64,000 nucleotides of DNA from an uncultured Thermoanaerobaculia bacterium (lineage in GTDB: Bacteria; Acidobacteriota; Thermoanaerobaculia; Multivoradales; Multivoraceae), in NCBI GenBank assembly GCA_951813015.1, contig CATOTG010000001.1:1-64000 (forward strand). Direction: 5' to 3'. How positions within the stretch are numbered: position 1 is the first letter of the stretch; every line of letters starts with the position of its first letter. Below are positions 44,511 to 51,467 of the stretch, piece by piece. The notes beneath the pieces are model-generated. The model did not search any database, was not told where the DNA came from, and saw nothing but the letters and a program-made list of their open reading frames with translations. Made by a program: the position numbers and the translations under genes.

Positions 44511-44978
44511 GTGCGATTCGCGGCCGCTTTCGCCTGCTTGGGCGCACTCCTGCTTCTCGCCTCCTGCGAGCCGCCGGCGCTCGAAGAACCGGATTCGGAG
44601 TTCGATCCGCAGACCGTCGCCGCCGCCGTGCTCGATGTGCTCGACATCCAGGTGGAAGCCTGGAACGACGGCGACATCGACGGCTTCATGGCGGGCTATC
44701 TAAGGAGCGAGGAACTGCGGTTCACCTCGGGCGGCGAGGTCCGGTACGGCTGGAGACGGACCCGGCAGCGCTACCACGAGCGCTACCCCGACCGGGCCGC
44801 GATGGGTACGCTCGCCTTCGAGGACCTGGACGTGCGCGTGCTGTCCGGGCATGCCGCCCTGGTGTTCGGCCGCTTCCGGCTGACGCGGGAATCCGACGAG
44901 CCGACCGGACTGTTCACCCTGCTGCTGGAGCAGCATGGCGATCGATGGTTCATCGTTGCCGACCACACCTCCCAATAG
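44511..44978 (+). CDS. SnoaL/DUF4440-like lipoprotein
   Basis: About 155 residues. GTG at 44511 is chosen because it sits 10 bp after GGAGG and directly opens a lipoprotein leader (VRFAAAFACLGALLLLASCE); an ATG at 44472 is possible. The mature part is a cystatin-like alpha+beta fold of the SnoaL/DUF4440 type: LDIQVEAWNDGDIDGFMAGY, ERYPDRAAMGTLAFEDLDV and the closing LLEQHGDRWFIVADHTS. Such domains bind small hydrophobic ligands or act as ketosteroid-isomerase-like enzymes. The preceding gene's tail contains a short near-duplicate of this gene's first bases (GCGGCCGCTTTCGCC at both places). Confidence 0.7.
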   Translation: MRFAAAFACLGALLLLASCEPPALEEPDSEFDPQTVAAAVLDVLDIQVEAWNDGDIDGFMAGYLRSEELRFTSGGEVRYGWRRTRQRYHERYPDRAAMGTLAFEDLDVRVLSGHAALVFGRFRLTRESDEPTGLFTLLLEQHGDRWFIVADHTSQ

Positions 44979-44991
44979 CGTCGCTGCAGCG

Positions 44992-46029
44992 ATGAAGGAA
45001 CCAGGCGTGATCTTGATCGGCACAGCGTCGGTGCTGACGCTGGGATTGGCAGGTTTCGCACTCGAAGCGCCGCGGATACAGGCCGAGATCGAGGCGCGAA
45101 CCGCGGCGGCGCTGGCCGACGTCGGCGTCCGCAATCTGAGCGTGCAGGCCCGCGGACGCAACGTGACGCTCTCCGGCACGATCGCCTTCGCCGAAATCGG
45201 CATCGAGGCGGCGCGGCGGGCGGCCGGAACTCACGGCGTGCGCCGCGTCGACAACCGGCTGGAGATGGCCATCGGGCCTTCCTTCGAGTTCGCGCCGAAC
45301 GGCGACATCTGGCTGCTCCGGGGCATGATGCCGACGCCCGAAAGCAGGCAGGAGCTGTTCGACGCCGCCGCCGCGATCGTCGGACCGGGGAACGTGATCG
45401 ACGAAACCGAGGTCGACAATTCGGTAACCGAGCCTCCCTGGCTCGGGGCGCTGCCGCGACTGATCCAGCTTCTGCGCCGACTGGACGGAGCTCCGGGGCT
45501 GCGGCTCGAAGACCGGACGCTGACCCTGACCGGTCACACCTCCAGCGAGGGCCTGCGCGACCATCTCATGTTCGAGGCCGCGTCGGTCGGCGCCGCGGCG
45601 AGCGCTGGCTGGACGATCGCCAATCGAATGCGGATCTCGCCCGTCGCGACAAGCCACGAAGGCGAGAGGCGCATCCGGGACGTGCTCGAACGGGGACCCA
45701 TCGAGTTCGAAGACGGCACGTCGACGCTCACCGGGGAAGCCGCGACCAGGGTTGGCGAGATCGGCGCCGCACTGGCCGACATCTCGAACATCCGGGTCGA
45801 GATCCTCGCCCACGCGGACGCCGGCGGCGAGCCGGCAATCAACCGGGCGCTCAGTCTCGAACAGGCCAAGGCGGTCCGCGACGTTCTCTCCGCCAGCATT
45901 CATCCCGACCGCCTGCTTGCGGTCGGCTACGGCGGCGATCGTCAGCTCGCCGCGGGCGGCGAAGACACGGAGGACACCGCCGACGCCGCGACTCCACGCA
46001 TCGAGTTCCGCGTTCTCCACCGCCCCTGA
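44992..46029 (+). CDS. BON-domain / OmpA C-terminal domain protein
   Basis: A 345-residue envelope protein starting at ATG 44992, with one N-terminal membrane segment (ILIGTASVLTLGLAGFALEA). Two to three BON-like units follow (NLSVQARGRNVTLSGTIAF, LRLEDRTLTLTGHTSSEGL). The C-terminal ~110 residues resemble an OmpA/MotB peptidoglycan-binding domain (IEFEDGTSTLTGEAATRVGE, NIRVEILAHADAGGEPAINR, LSLEQAKAVRDVL). The plan matches mycobacterial ArfA-type proteins: membrane anchor, BON repeats, OmpA-like cap. It likely spans the periplasm and contacts the cell wall. Confidence 0.8.
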   Translation: MKEPGVILIGTASVLTLGLAGFALEAPRIQAEIEARTAAALADVGVRNLSVQARGRNVTLSGTIAFAEIGIEAARRAAGTHGVRRVDNRLEMAIGPSFEFAPNGDIWLLRGMMPTPESRQELFDAAAAIVGPGNVIDETEVDNSVTEPPWLGALPRLIQLLRRLDGAPGLRLEDRTLTLTGHTSSEGLRDHLMFEAASVGAAASAGWTIANRMRISPVATSHEGERRIRDVLERGPIEFEDGTSTLTGEAATRVGEIGAALADISNIRVEILAHADAGGEPAINRALSLEQAKAVRDVLSASIHPDRLLAVGYGGDRQLAAGGEDTEDTADAATPRIEFRVLHRP

Positions 46030-46038
46030 AGGGCGCCG

Positions 46039-46263
46039 ATGCTGTACATCCTCCTCGAAATCTGGATCTGGGTCGCCGCCGCGGCGCTGGCTGGCGCGAC
46101 GTTCGGCTGGTGGATACGCAGCATCCGGGCCGCCAGGGAGGTCGCCCGGGAAGCCCTGCTCTGGCAGCAGCGCATCCAGCGCCTGAAGAGGCACGCCGAG
46201 AGCCTGAAGAAGGCGGCGGACGCCGAACGGCGCCGGGACGGTTCGGGCAACGCCGGCGCCTGA
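46039..46263 (+). CDS. Small single-pass membrane protein
   Basis: A 74-residue product starting 9 bp after the BON-OmpA gene. It has one transmembrane helix (YILLEIWIWVAAAALAGATF) followed by a basic, probably coiled-coil, cytoplasmic or periplasmic helix (REALLWQQRIQRLKRHAESL). No family was recognised. Tight spacing and a clear membrane pattern suggest it works with the BON-OmpA protein. It resembles small proteins that accompany OmpA-type genes, but this is inference. Confidence 0.55.
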   Translation: MLYILLEIWIWVAAAALAGATFGWWIRSIRAAREVAREALLWQQRIQRLKRHAESLKKAADAERRRDGSGNAGA

Positions 46264-46485
46264 CGTCAGCGTGCGAGCCACCAGCGCTTCGGCGGCGGTC
46301 AGCGCGCAGGCGTCACCAGAAGGTGGTCGACCTGAAGGACTACGGAGTCAACGGCGCCGCCGAGGAGCGCGCCGGCGGAGGAGACCGTGGAGATCGCCCT
46401 CCAGATAGCGACGGAGCGGCCCGTCCACGACGTGCCCGGCAGTTCGACCGGCGGGTGTCGGAAGCGTGCGGATCGCCCGGCCCGC

Positions 46486-48087
46486 TCAGTCGTCCCCGGT
46501 CAGGAGATCGAACTCCGACGGGGCCACGGCGACTCCGGCCCGATGCTGCAGGGCGCGCGAAGTGACCTCCGCCAGGATCTCCGGCTGTTCGGCCGCGATG
46601 TCCCACTGCTCCCCGGGATCAAGCGCCAGGTCGTAGAGCAGGGGCGGATCGTGTTCCGTTCGCTCACCCGCCAGGCCGTAGGCGCCCTGCGTGATGAAGT
46701 GCGCCTTGTAGTTCCCGACCCGGTAGGCGTAGAGCTCGCTGCCGCGGTAGAACGGCGCCTCCCGGCGCGGCCCGTCGCCGGCGCCCAACAGCACCGGGCG
46801 CAGATCGAGGCTGTCCATCGGCCGGTCGTCCGGTACGGCGCCGCCGGCCAGACCGAGGAAGGTCGCGAACAGGTCGCTGGTCGAGCCGATCTCGGTCGTC
46901 ACGACGTCGGGAGCTATCGTCCCCGGCCACCAGAACAGACCCGGTACCCGCATGCCGCCGTCCCAGGTCATCCCCTTGCCTTCGCGGAGCGGCCCGGCCA
47001 ATCCCCCCTGGGTGCGGAACGCGGTCCACGGTCCATTGTCGCTGCTGAAGAAGACGACCGTGTTCTCCGCGAGCCCCTCCTGCTCGAGCGTGTCGAGGAT
47101 CCGGCCCACGCTCCAGTCGATCTCCTCGATCACGTCGCCGTAGAGCCCCGCGCTGCTGTGGCCCGCGAACTCCGGCGCCCGGAACAGGGGCACGTGGGGC
47201 ATGCTGTGCGGCAGGTAGACGAAAAAGGGCTCGTCCCGATGGGCGCGGATGAAGTCCACCGCCTCCTCGGCGTAGCGCTTCGTGATCGTCGTCTGGTCCG
47301 CGGGCTGCTCAAGCGTCTCCGCGACCACTTCGCCCGCCTCGCCGCGCTCCGAGCGAATGAGCGGCACGTCCCAGTACTCGATCTTCGGATCCCGGAAAGC
47401 AGCGCGACGCTCCTCGCGGGGCAGCGTCGACATCATGTCGTTCGAGTACGGAATGCCGAACCAGTAGTCGAACCCATGCCGAGTCGGCAGGTACTGCGGG
47501 CCATCGCCCAGGTGCCACTTGCCGAACATGCCCGTCGCGTAGCCGAGATCGCGGAGCGCCTCGGCAATCGTCACCTCCCCGTCCTGGATGCCGCCCACGA
47601 AGTCAGGGAAGAGCACCCGCGCCCGATCGCCGTAGAGTCCGCTGCGCAGCTGCAGGCGCCCGGTCAACAGCCCCGCCCGGCTTGGCGAACACACCGACGC
47701 GGTGACGTAGAAGTTCGTCCAGCGCTGGCCTTCGGCCGCCATGCGGTCGAGGTTCGGAGTGCGGATCACCGGCGCCCCGTAGCTGCCGAGGTCGCCCCAG
47801 CCGAGGTCGTCGGCGAAGACAATGACGAAGTTCGGGGGCCGGCCGGGGCCGGCCGGGGTCTCCGTTTCCTGTGGTGCACAGCCCCCCAGGAAGAGGGCCA
47901 GGAGCACGACGGGAAGGAAGAGACCCGGGTCGGCGACACGATCGAGCGGACGGCGGCCCGCCAGACGGTCGAAGCCGCCGCGTTCCGCCAACGGTTGGGG
48001 CAGGGCGACACGTTCGAGCGAACGGGCGGCCCGCCAGACGGGGCGCCAGGTTGCCCGTGCCGGCGTCTCCTGCCGCCGCCGAATCAT
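46486..48087 (-). CDS. Arylsulfatase-type sulfatase (formylglycine-dependent), lipoprotein
   Basis: Sulfatase of about 533 residues removing sulfate esters, probably from polysaccharides or glycosides. FVIVFADDLGWGDLGSYGAP holds the metal aspartates, and TASVCSPSRAGLLTGR is the Cys-type formylglycine motif (C133). GMFGKWHLGDGPQYLPTRHG and FFSSDNGPWTAF are further catalytic elements. The hydrophobic segment before Cys70 (VVLLALFLGGC) is a lipobox, although the ~50-residue leader before it is long, so a later start is possible. The ATG at 48087 overlaps the stop of the Schlafen-like gene (ATGA). A formylglycine maturase is not evident in this window. Confidence 0.88.
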   Translation of the reverse strand: MIRRRQETPARATWRPVWRAARSLERVALPQPLAERGGFDRLAGRRPLDRVADPGLFLPVVLLALFLGGCAPQETETPAGPGRPPNFVIVFADDLGWGDLGSYGAPVIRTPNLDRMAAEGQRWTNFYVTASVCSPSRAGLLTGRLQLRSGLYGDRARVLFPDFVGGIQDGEVTIAEALRDLGYATGMFGKWHLGDGPQYLPTRHGFDYWFGIPYSNDMMSTLPREERRAAFRDPKIEYWDVPLIRSERGEAGEVVAETLEQPADQTTITKRYAEEAVDFIRAHRDEPFFVYLPHSMPHVPLFRAPEFAGHSSAGLYGDVIEEIDWSVGRILDTLEQEGLAENTVVFFSSDNGPWTAFRTQGGLAGPLREGKGMTWDGGMRVPGLFWWPGTIAPDVVTTEIGSTSDLFATFLGLAGGAVPDDRPMDSLDLRPVLLGAGDGPRREAPFYRGSELYAYRVGNYKAHFITQGAYGLAGERTEHDPPLLYDLALDPGEQWDIAAEQPEILAEVTSRALQHRAGVAVAPSEFDLLTGDD

Positions 48088-49313
48088 GAGGGTTTCGCTT
48101 CCTTCCAAAGGCGTACCAAGAACCGGTGCTCCTCCTCGATCAGGTCCGGCTCCGTGCCGTTGTGAGCGCGCATTCCAGGGATCATCTTGTTTTTGACTCC
48201 CATTCCCCGCGCGTCCACGTAGCCGTAGTCCCTCATCACGTTGACCAGCGTCTGATTCCGAGCGTACCGAACGCCGGCCTTCATCCCTTCGACCGTCACC
48301 GTATTCGGCAGCCTGCCCGGGCTCTGCACTTCCAGGCGGTCGGAGTAGATGATCAGCGCAACGTCGGTCCCGGCGATGCTGTAGTCGCGATGGACCAACG
48401 CGTTGGCCACGACTTCCCTGACGACGTCCTCCGGATACTCCCACCGGTCGACCCGCCGCATGCCCTCGAGGCGAGCGGTCGGCTCGGTGTTACGACGGAC
48501 GAAGTCCCAGGCCGCGTCGACCATGCCGAGTCCGATCAGGGGGCCGTCGGCGCCGGCCAGCGGCGCCATCGGTCCCCGCAGGTTCCCGTCGGCGCGGGTG
48601 GCGTAGTCGGGCTCCGAGCCCGGATAACAGATCGCCCGAATGCCGGCCTGCGGCACGTGCCGGTTCGGCGCGCTGGCGAACAGCAGCACGCCATCCACCG
48701 TCGCCACGGACACACCACCCGAGTCGGTCATCAGGTCGAGGTTTCGCAGCAGCCTCTCCCAACCCTCCCGGTCGTCGCCCGCGGGCGCGGAGCCTCCGAG
48801 CACCCGCTCGAAGTAATCCCGCAGCCGCCTGATGTCGAAGTCGTCGAAAGTTGCGCCCAGAGCAGGTTTCAGGCCGTAGTGAATGCGGCCCGACGCCTGG
48901 AACATCCGCTCGATCTCTTCGCGGCTCGCCTCGCGCGACGTGCTGCCGACGCGAATGCAGTACGTGCGCCCACCGCGATGCGCCCTGGCGTAGGGCTTGT
49001 CGGGACCGGCGCCCACCCGGACCGCGAGCACGTCCCGACCCGGCTCGACGCCCCGCGCCCAGGACAGCAGCGGGATGACCGGCGGATCGATCTTCGTCCG
49101 GCAGAGTTCGCTCACCCATTCCTCACACCGGTCCCGGGCCACTCCACTGATCGTCCCGTCATCCTCCACGCCGAGCAGGACTGTTCCGCCCTCCAGATTC
49201 AGGAACGCGACCAGCTCCTTCGCCAAGTCACAGTTCCGCACGTCGTCCCGCTTGAACTGGACCATCGAGTCCTCGCCGTTGCGGATCAGGTCGAAGACTG
49301 CCTGTGGTTCCAT
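48084..49313 (-). CDS. Schlafen/AlbA_2 domain ATP-binding protein
   Basis: A 409-residue cytoplasmic protein. The ATG at 49313 is chosen over an upstream start because it begins the conserved MEPQAVFDLIRNGEDSMVQF. The N-terminal ~150 residues are an AlbA_2 (Schlafen-type) domain: ELVAFLNLEGGTVLLGVEDD and GRTYCIRVGSTSREASREEI. The C-terminal part has a GHKL-like ATP-binding region (EVVANALVHRDYSIAGTDVA, then DRLEVQSPGRLPNTV) as in RecG-C-type HATPase_c_4 proteins. Members are suspected of roles in regulation, RNA/DNA binding or phage defence. The overlap with a sulfatase gene downstream is unusual for this family. Confidence 0.85.
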   Translation of the reverse strand: MEPQAVFDLIRNGEDSMVQFKRDDVRNCDLAKELVAFLNLEGGTVLLGVEDDGTISGVARDRCEEWVSELCRTKIDPPVIPLLSWARGVEPGRDVLAVRVGAGPDKPYARAHRGGRTYCIRVGSTSREASREEIERMFQASGRIHYGLKPALGATFDDFDIRRLRDYFERVLGGSAPAGDDREGWERLLRNLDLMTDSGGVSVATVDGVLLFASAPNRHVPQAGIRAICYPGSEPDYATRADGNLRGPMAPLAGADGPLIGLGMVDAAWDFVRRNTEPTARLEGMRRVDRWEYPEDVVREVVANALVHRDYSIAGTDVALIIYSDRLEVQSPGRLPNTVTVEGMKAGVRYARNQTLVNVMRDYGYVDARGMGVKNKMIPGMRAHNGTEPDLIEEEHRFLVRLWKEAKPS

Positions 49314-49431
49314 CAAGATTTCTCGAAAGAGCTTCGTCTTCACCGTTGAGTCAAGTTCCGCCCACCGCGCGCCGGCATCCCCGCCGGCATGCGCTCCGAT
49401 CTGCACACTCGTCGGCCCTGGCAGCCCGTGG

Positions 49432-49485
49432 CAGAAGTCCGTGTCGCACCGAGAGTCGCCAGGCGCCCGCCCGGCAAGGCGCGAC
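49432..49485. repeat. Interspersed repeat, family A, copy 3
   Basis: Starts CAGCCCGTGGCAGAAGTCCG and ends GGCAAGGCGCGAC, matching 10889-10952 over most of its length. It lies between the Schlafen-like gene and the accessory repeats. Its orientation is the same as in the other copies. Confidence 0.6.
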
Positions 49486-49585
49486 GAGGGAGCATATCGG
49501 GGCCGCCCGCAATCCCGGGAACAAGGGCGACCGAGGAGCTTGCCCGGGTGGCGCGCTCCGCGCCACCCGCGAACCAGTCCGTGCG

Positions 49586-49610
49586 TCCGTCATCGGGCGC
49601 ACGGATGGCA
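49586..49610. repeat. Interspersed repeat, family B
   Basis: The 25-bp core TCCGTCATCGGGCGCACGGA plus TGGCA matches 42375-42400 with about two differences. A longer version (from CCGCGCCACCCG onward) aligns with 56670-56735. The copies bracket the accessory island and lie in non-coding DNA. Confidence 0.5.
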
Positions 49611-49637
49611 CGATGCCGGGCGGGATGCAAGGCCGCT

Positions 49638-50003
49638 AAGCCGCCTGGCGTTGCTGGGGCACAGCGGCTCGAACGCCTTCCGCACGTCCTCGTCGTCCGT
49701 CGTCACCGTCAGGTTGATCTGCACCCGTCCGCCCCTCGCGACGATCTCCCGAAACCGGCCCGCGTTCCGGACCACGTCCGGACTCCGCGTCTGCACCACC
49801 AGCTTCGGCCGGTGCCGCTCTGCCAGGATCTCAAGCAAACCCTGCGTCAGCTTGAGCTTCCGTTCGACAGGCTGGTAGGCGTCCGTCACGCTGCTCATGT
49901 AGATCAGCTTGCCGTCCAGGCTGCCGGGCCGCCGCCGCTTCAAGAGTTCAACCGCATTCTCCTTCACCCGAACCCACTCCCCCCAGGCATCCCCCTCTCT
50001 GCC
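49638..50003 (-). pseudogene. Truncated radical-SAM (SPL-like) gene fragment
   Basis: About 120 codons closely match the middle of the intact radical-SAM fusion at 54695-56554: AWGEWVRVKENAVELLKRRR, YMSSVTDAYQPVERKLKLTQ, LVVQTRSPDVV and NLTVTTDDEDVRKAFEPLCP. The iron-sulfur cysteine motif and the N-terminal methyltransferase part are missing, and the C-terminus is lost after NARRL. The upstream edge coincides with the IS3-type element, so insertion probably destroyed a paralogue. The match is clear, and the fragment cannot be functional. Confidence 0.8.
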
Positions 50004-50067
50004 AACGTACGTGACACAGGGGCCGTCCCGTTGAATGGTGGAGGGCACACGTTGGCAAGGAGGATTG

Positions 50068-50532
50068 ATGGCAAAACGAGAGCAGAGACTTGACGGCGGC
50101 TCGGAGTTCCCGGCCCCGGGGGTTGACGAGCGTAGCGACGAGGCCCCCGGGGCCGGTTCGTCGTCTGCGGGAGGCGTTCCCGACCCGGAAGTGCTGGCGA
50201 AGCCGACCCGGCGGCAGTTCACGGCGGAGTACCGGCTTCGGATTCTGGAGGAGGCGGACCGGTGCACGGGTCGCGGCGAAGTGGGCCGGCTGCTTCGGCG
50301 TGAAGGTCTGTACAGTTCCCATCTGGTTAACTGGCGCAAGGCGCGGCGGAAGGGCGCGCTGTCCGGTCTGAGGCAGAAGAAGCGTGGCCGCAAGCCTGTC
50401 GAGGCCAACCCTCTGACGCCGAAGGTGAAGCGGCTGGAGAAGGAACTCGCCGCCGCGCACACGATCCTGGACATCCAGGGAAGAGTTGCAGGGCTGCCGG
50501 AATTCAGCCTCGAAGACGGGAAGGACTGTTGA
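50068..50532 (+). CDS. IS3-family transposase OrfA
   Basis: Helix-turn-helix DNA-binding subunit of 154 residues. The ATG at 50068 follows AGGAGG closely. RRQFTAEYRLRILEEADRCT, REGLYSSHLVNWRKARRKGA and LRQKKRGRKP are typical of OrfA in IS3 elements of high-GC bacteria. A coiled-coil region follows (VKRLEKELAAAHTILDIQGR). The stop overlaps the orfB start by 4 bp; in IS3 elements frameshifting between the two makes the active transposase. Here orfB is broken, so OrfA at most binds the ends. Confidence 0.85.
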   Translation: MAKREQRLDGGSEFPAPGVDERSDEAPGAGSSSAGGVPDPEVLAKPTRRQFTAEYRLRILEEADRCTGRGEVGRLLRREGLYSSHLVNWRKARRKGALSGLRQKKRGRKPVEANPLTPKVKRLEKELAAAHTILDIQGRVAGLPEFSLEDGKDC

Positions 50533-51020
50533 TAACCGCAAGGTCCCTGGCCCGGCAGGTCGGCGTCGCGCCGGCGTGCCGGGCGTTGGGCGTGTCGCGA
50601 TCGACCTTCTATCGTCGCGCGAGGCCCGCTCCCGGGCGACGGCAGCCCCGCCCCAAGCCTGCCCGGGCACTGAGCGAAGTCGAGCGGAAACGCGTCGAGG
50701 CCACGCTTGCGTCGCCTCGTTTCATCGATCGTTCGCCAGGAGCTTCCTATACCTGTGCGCCCTGGCCGGCCTCGATGCGGCGATCGTCAAGTTAGTGGCC
50801 ACCCTGCTCGCCGAGGGCCGGTACCTGTGCTCGGAGCGCACGATGTACCGCATTCTCGAAGCGAATCACCCGGTGAAGAACCGCCGCAACCAGCGGGTTC
50901 ACCCGCAGTACGCCAAGCGGGAGCTGGTCGCCACCGTGCCCAACGAGGTCTGGTCGTGGGACATCACCAGGCTGCTCGGACCGCGGACCTGGAACTACTG
51001 CTACCTCTACGGCCGTTCTT
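50529..51020 (+). pseudogene. IS3-family transposase OrfB, broken
   Basis: The start of OrfB is recognisable (ARQVGVAPACRALGVSRSTF). After SPRFIDRSP the sequence gains about 55-60 unrelated bases and changes frame. It resumes as LLAEGRYLCSERTMYRILEA and NEVWSWDITRLLGPRTWNYC, then ends after YLY. Only the first Asp of the DDE catalytic triad (SWDIT) remains; the second Asp and Glu are absent. Non-functional remnant. Confidence 0.8.
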
Positions 51021-51467
51021 CCGGGCGCCTCATTCCTGACGGAGTCCGGACCAGATCGGCATCGAGTTCGAATCGTCAGCACAGTCTGTCCGCAACTACA
51101 TATACATGGCCCAAAGAGGACACGGACGGAGGCCTCCATGCAGACGGACTGATCGCGGCAGCGCACGAAGATCCGAGCCGTCTGGGCCCCGGCAGCGCCG
51201 ACTGCGGATGGAGCGAGCCGCCTCGGGCGCCGCGCACCCGGCTGCTTCGAAAGCGCAGGAACGAGCTCCTGCCGAGGGCTTCTGAATTCCTGGGCGCGGA
51301 ACTGCCCGCCGCCGGGGCGTCTGCCGGATTCGGCATTCTGAATTCTCTTGTGTTTATCCACGCATCGGTGATAGATTCTGTGTCTTCGTTCGAAAGCCCG
51401 GAGGGGCCGGCGCGCGGCCTCCGACGCGACGTCTGAACCATCTCAACCAACGACGACTGACGACGAA
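51021..51467. other. Intergenic region upstream of the HNH gene
   Basis: No credible gene. The left part is unassigned sequence after the IS3 remnant. The last ~130 bp are AT-richer and hold a possible promoter for the HNH gene. The open frame running from the orfB remnant into this stretch has no recognisable protein features. Confidence 0.4.
51348..51377 (+). promoter_or_regulatory. Possible promoter of the HNH endonuclease gene
   Basis: TTGTGT at 51348 and TAGATT at 51372 are 18 bp apart (ATAGAT at 51371 gives 17 bp), in an unusually AT-rich stretch. The distance to the gene start is about 90 bp. Only a moderate match to sigma-70-type boxes. Confidence 0.3.

Larger units (their letters stand above)
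49314..49637. other. Intergenic region with two repeat families and a strong hairpin
   Basis: No gene was found. 49432-49485 is a copy of interspersed repeat family A. A perfect 11-bp stem with a 3-nt loop lies at 49545-49569 (CGGGTGGCGCG, CTC, CGCGCCACCCG). Interspersed repeat family B follows at about 49559-49619. The region ends in the truncated radical-SAM fragment. The dense repeats suggest a junction formed by past rearrangement. Confidence 0.6.
50004..51020 (+). mobile_element. Decayed IS3-family insertion sequence
   Basis: An orfA/orfB arrangement typical of IS3 elements, inserted at the end of a radical-SAM fragment. The left end is near 50004-50010; the right end was not found because orfB is truncated around 51010. 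Terminal inverted repeats could not be paired, so the boundaries are approximate. The element cannot move on its own. Confidence 0.65.

Noticed and set aside
46264..46485. Possible extra small gene between the membrane protein and the sulfatase
   Set aside because: No frame has a good start with plausible protein features; it appears to be a convergent spacer.
48088..48444. N-terminal extension of the sulfatase frame
   Set aside because: It is antisense-like sequence inside the Schlafen-type gene in another frame; the ATGA overlap gives a natural start at 48087.
51021..51436. Open frame continuing from the IS3 OrfB remnant
   Set aside because: After YLY at about 51010 the translation has no transposase similarity and no other domain.
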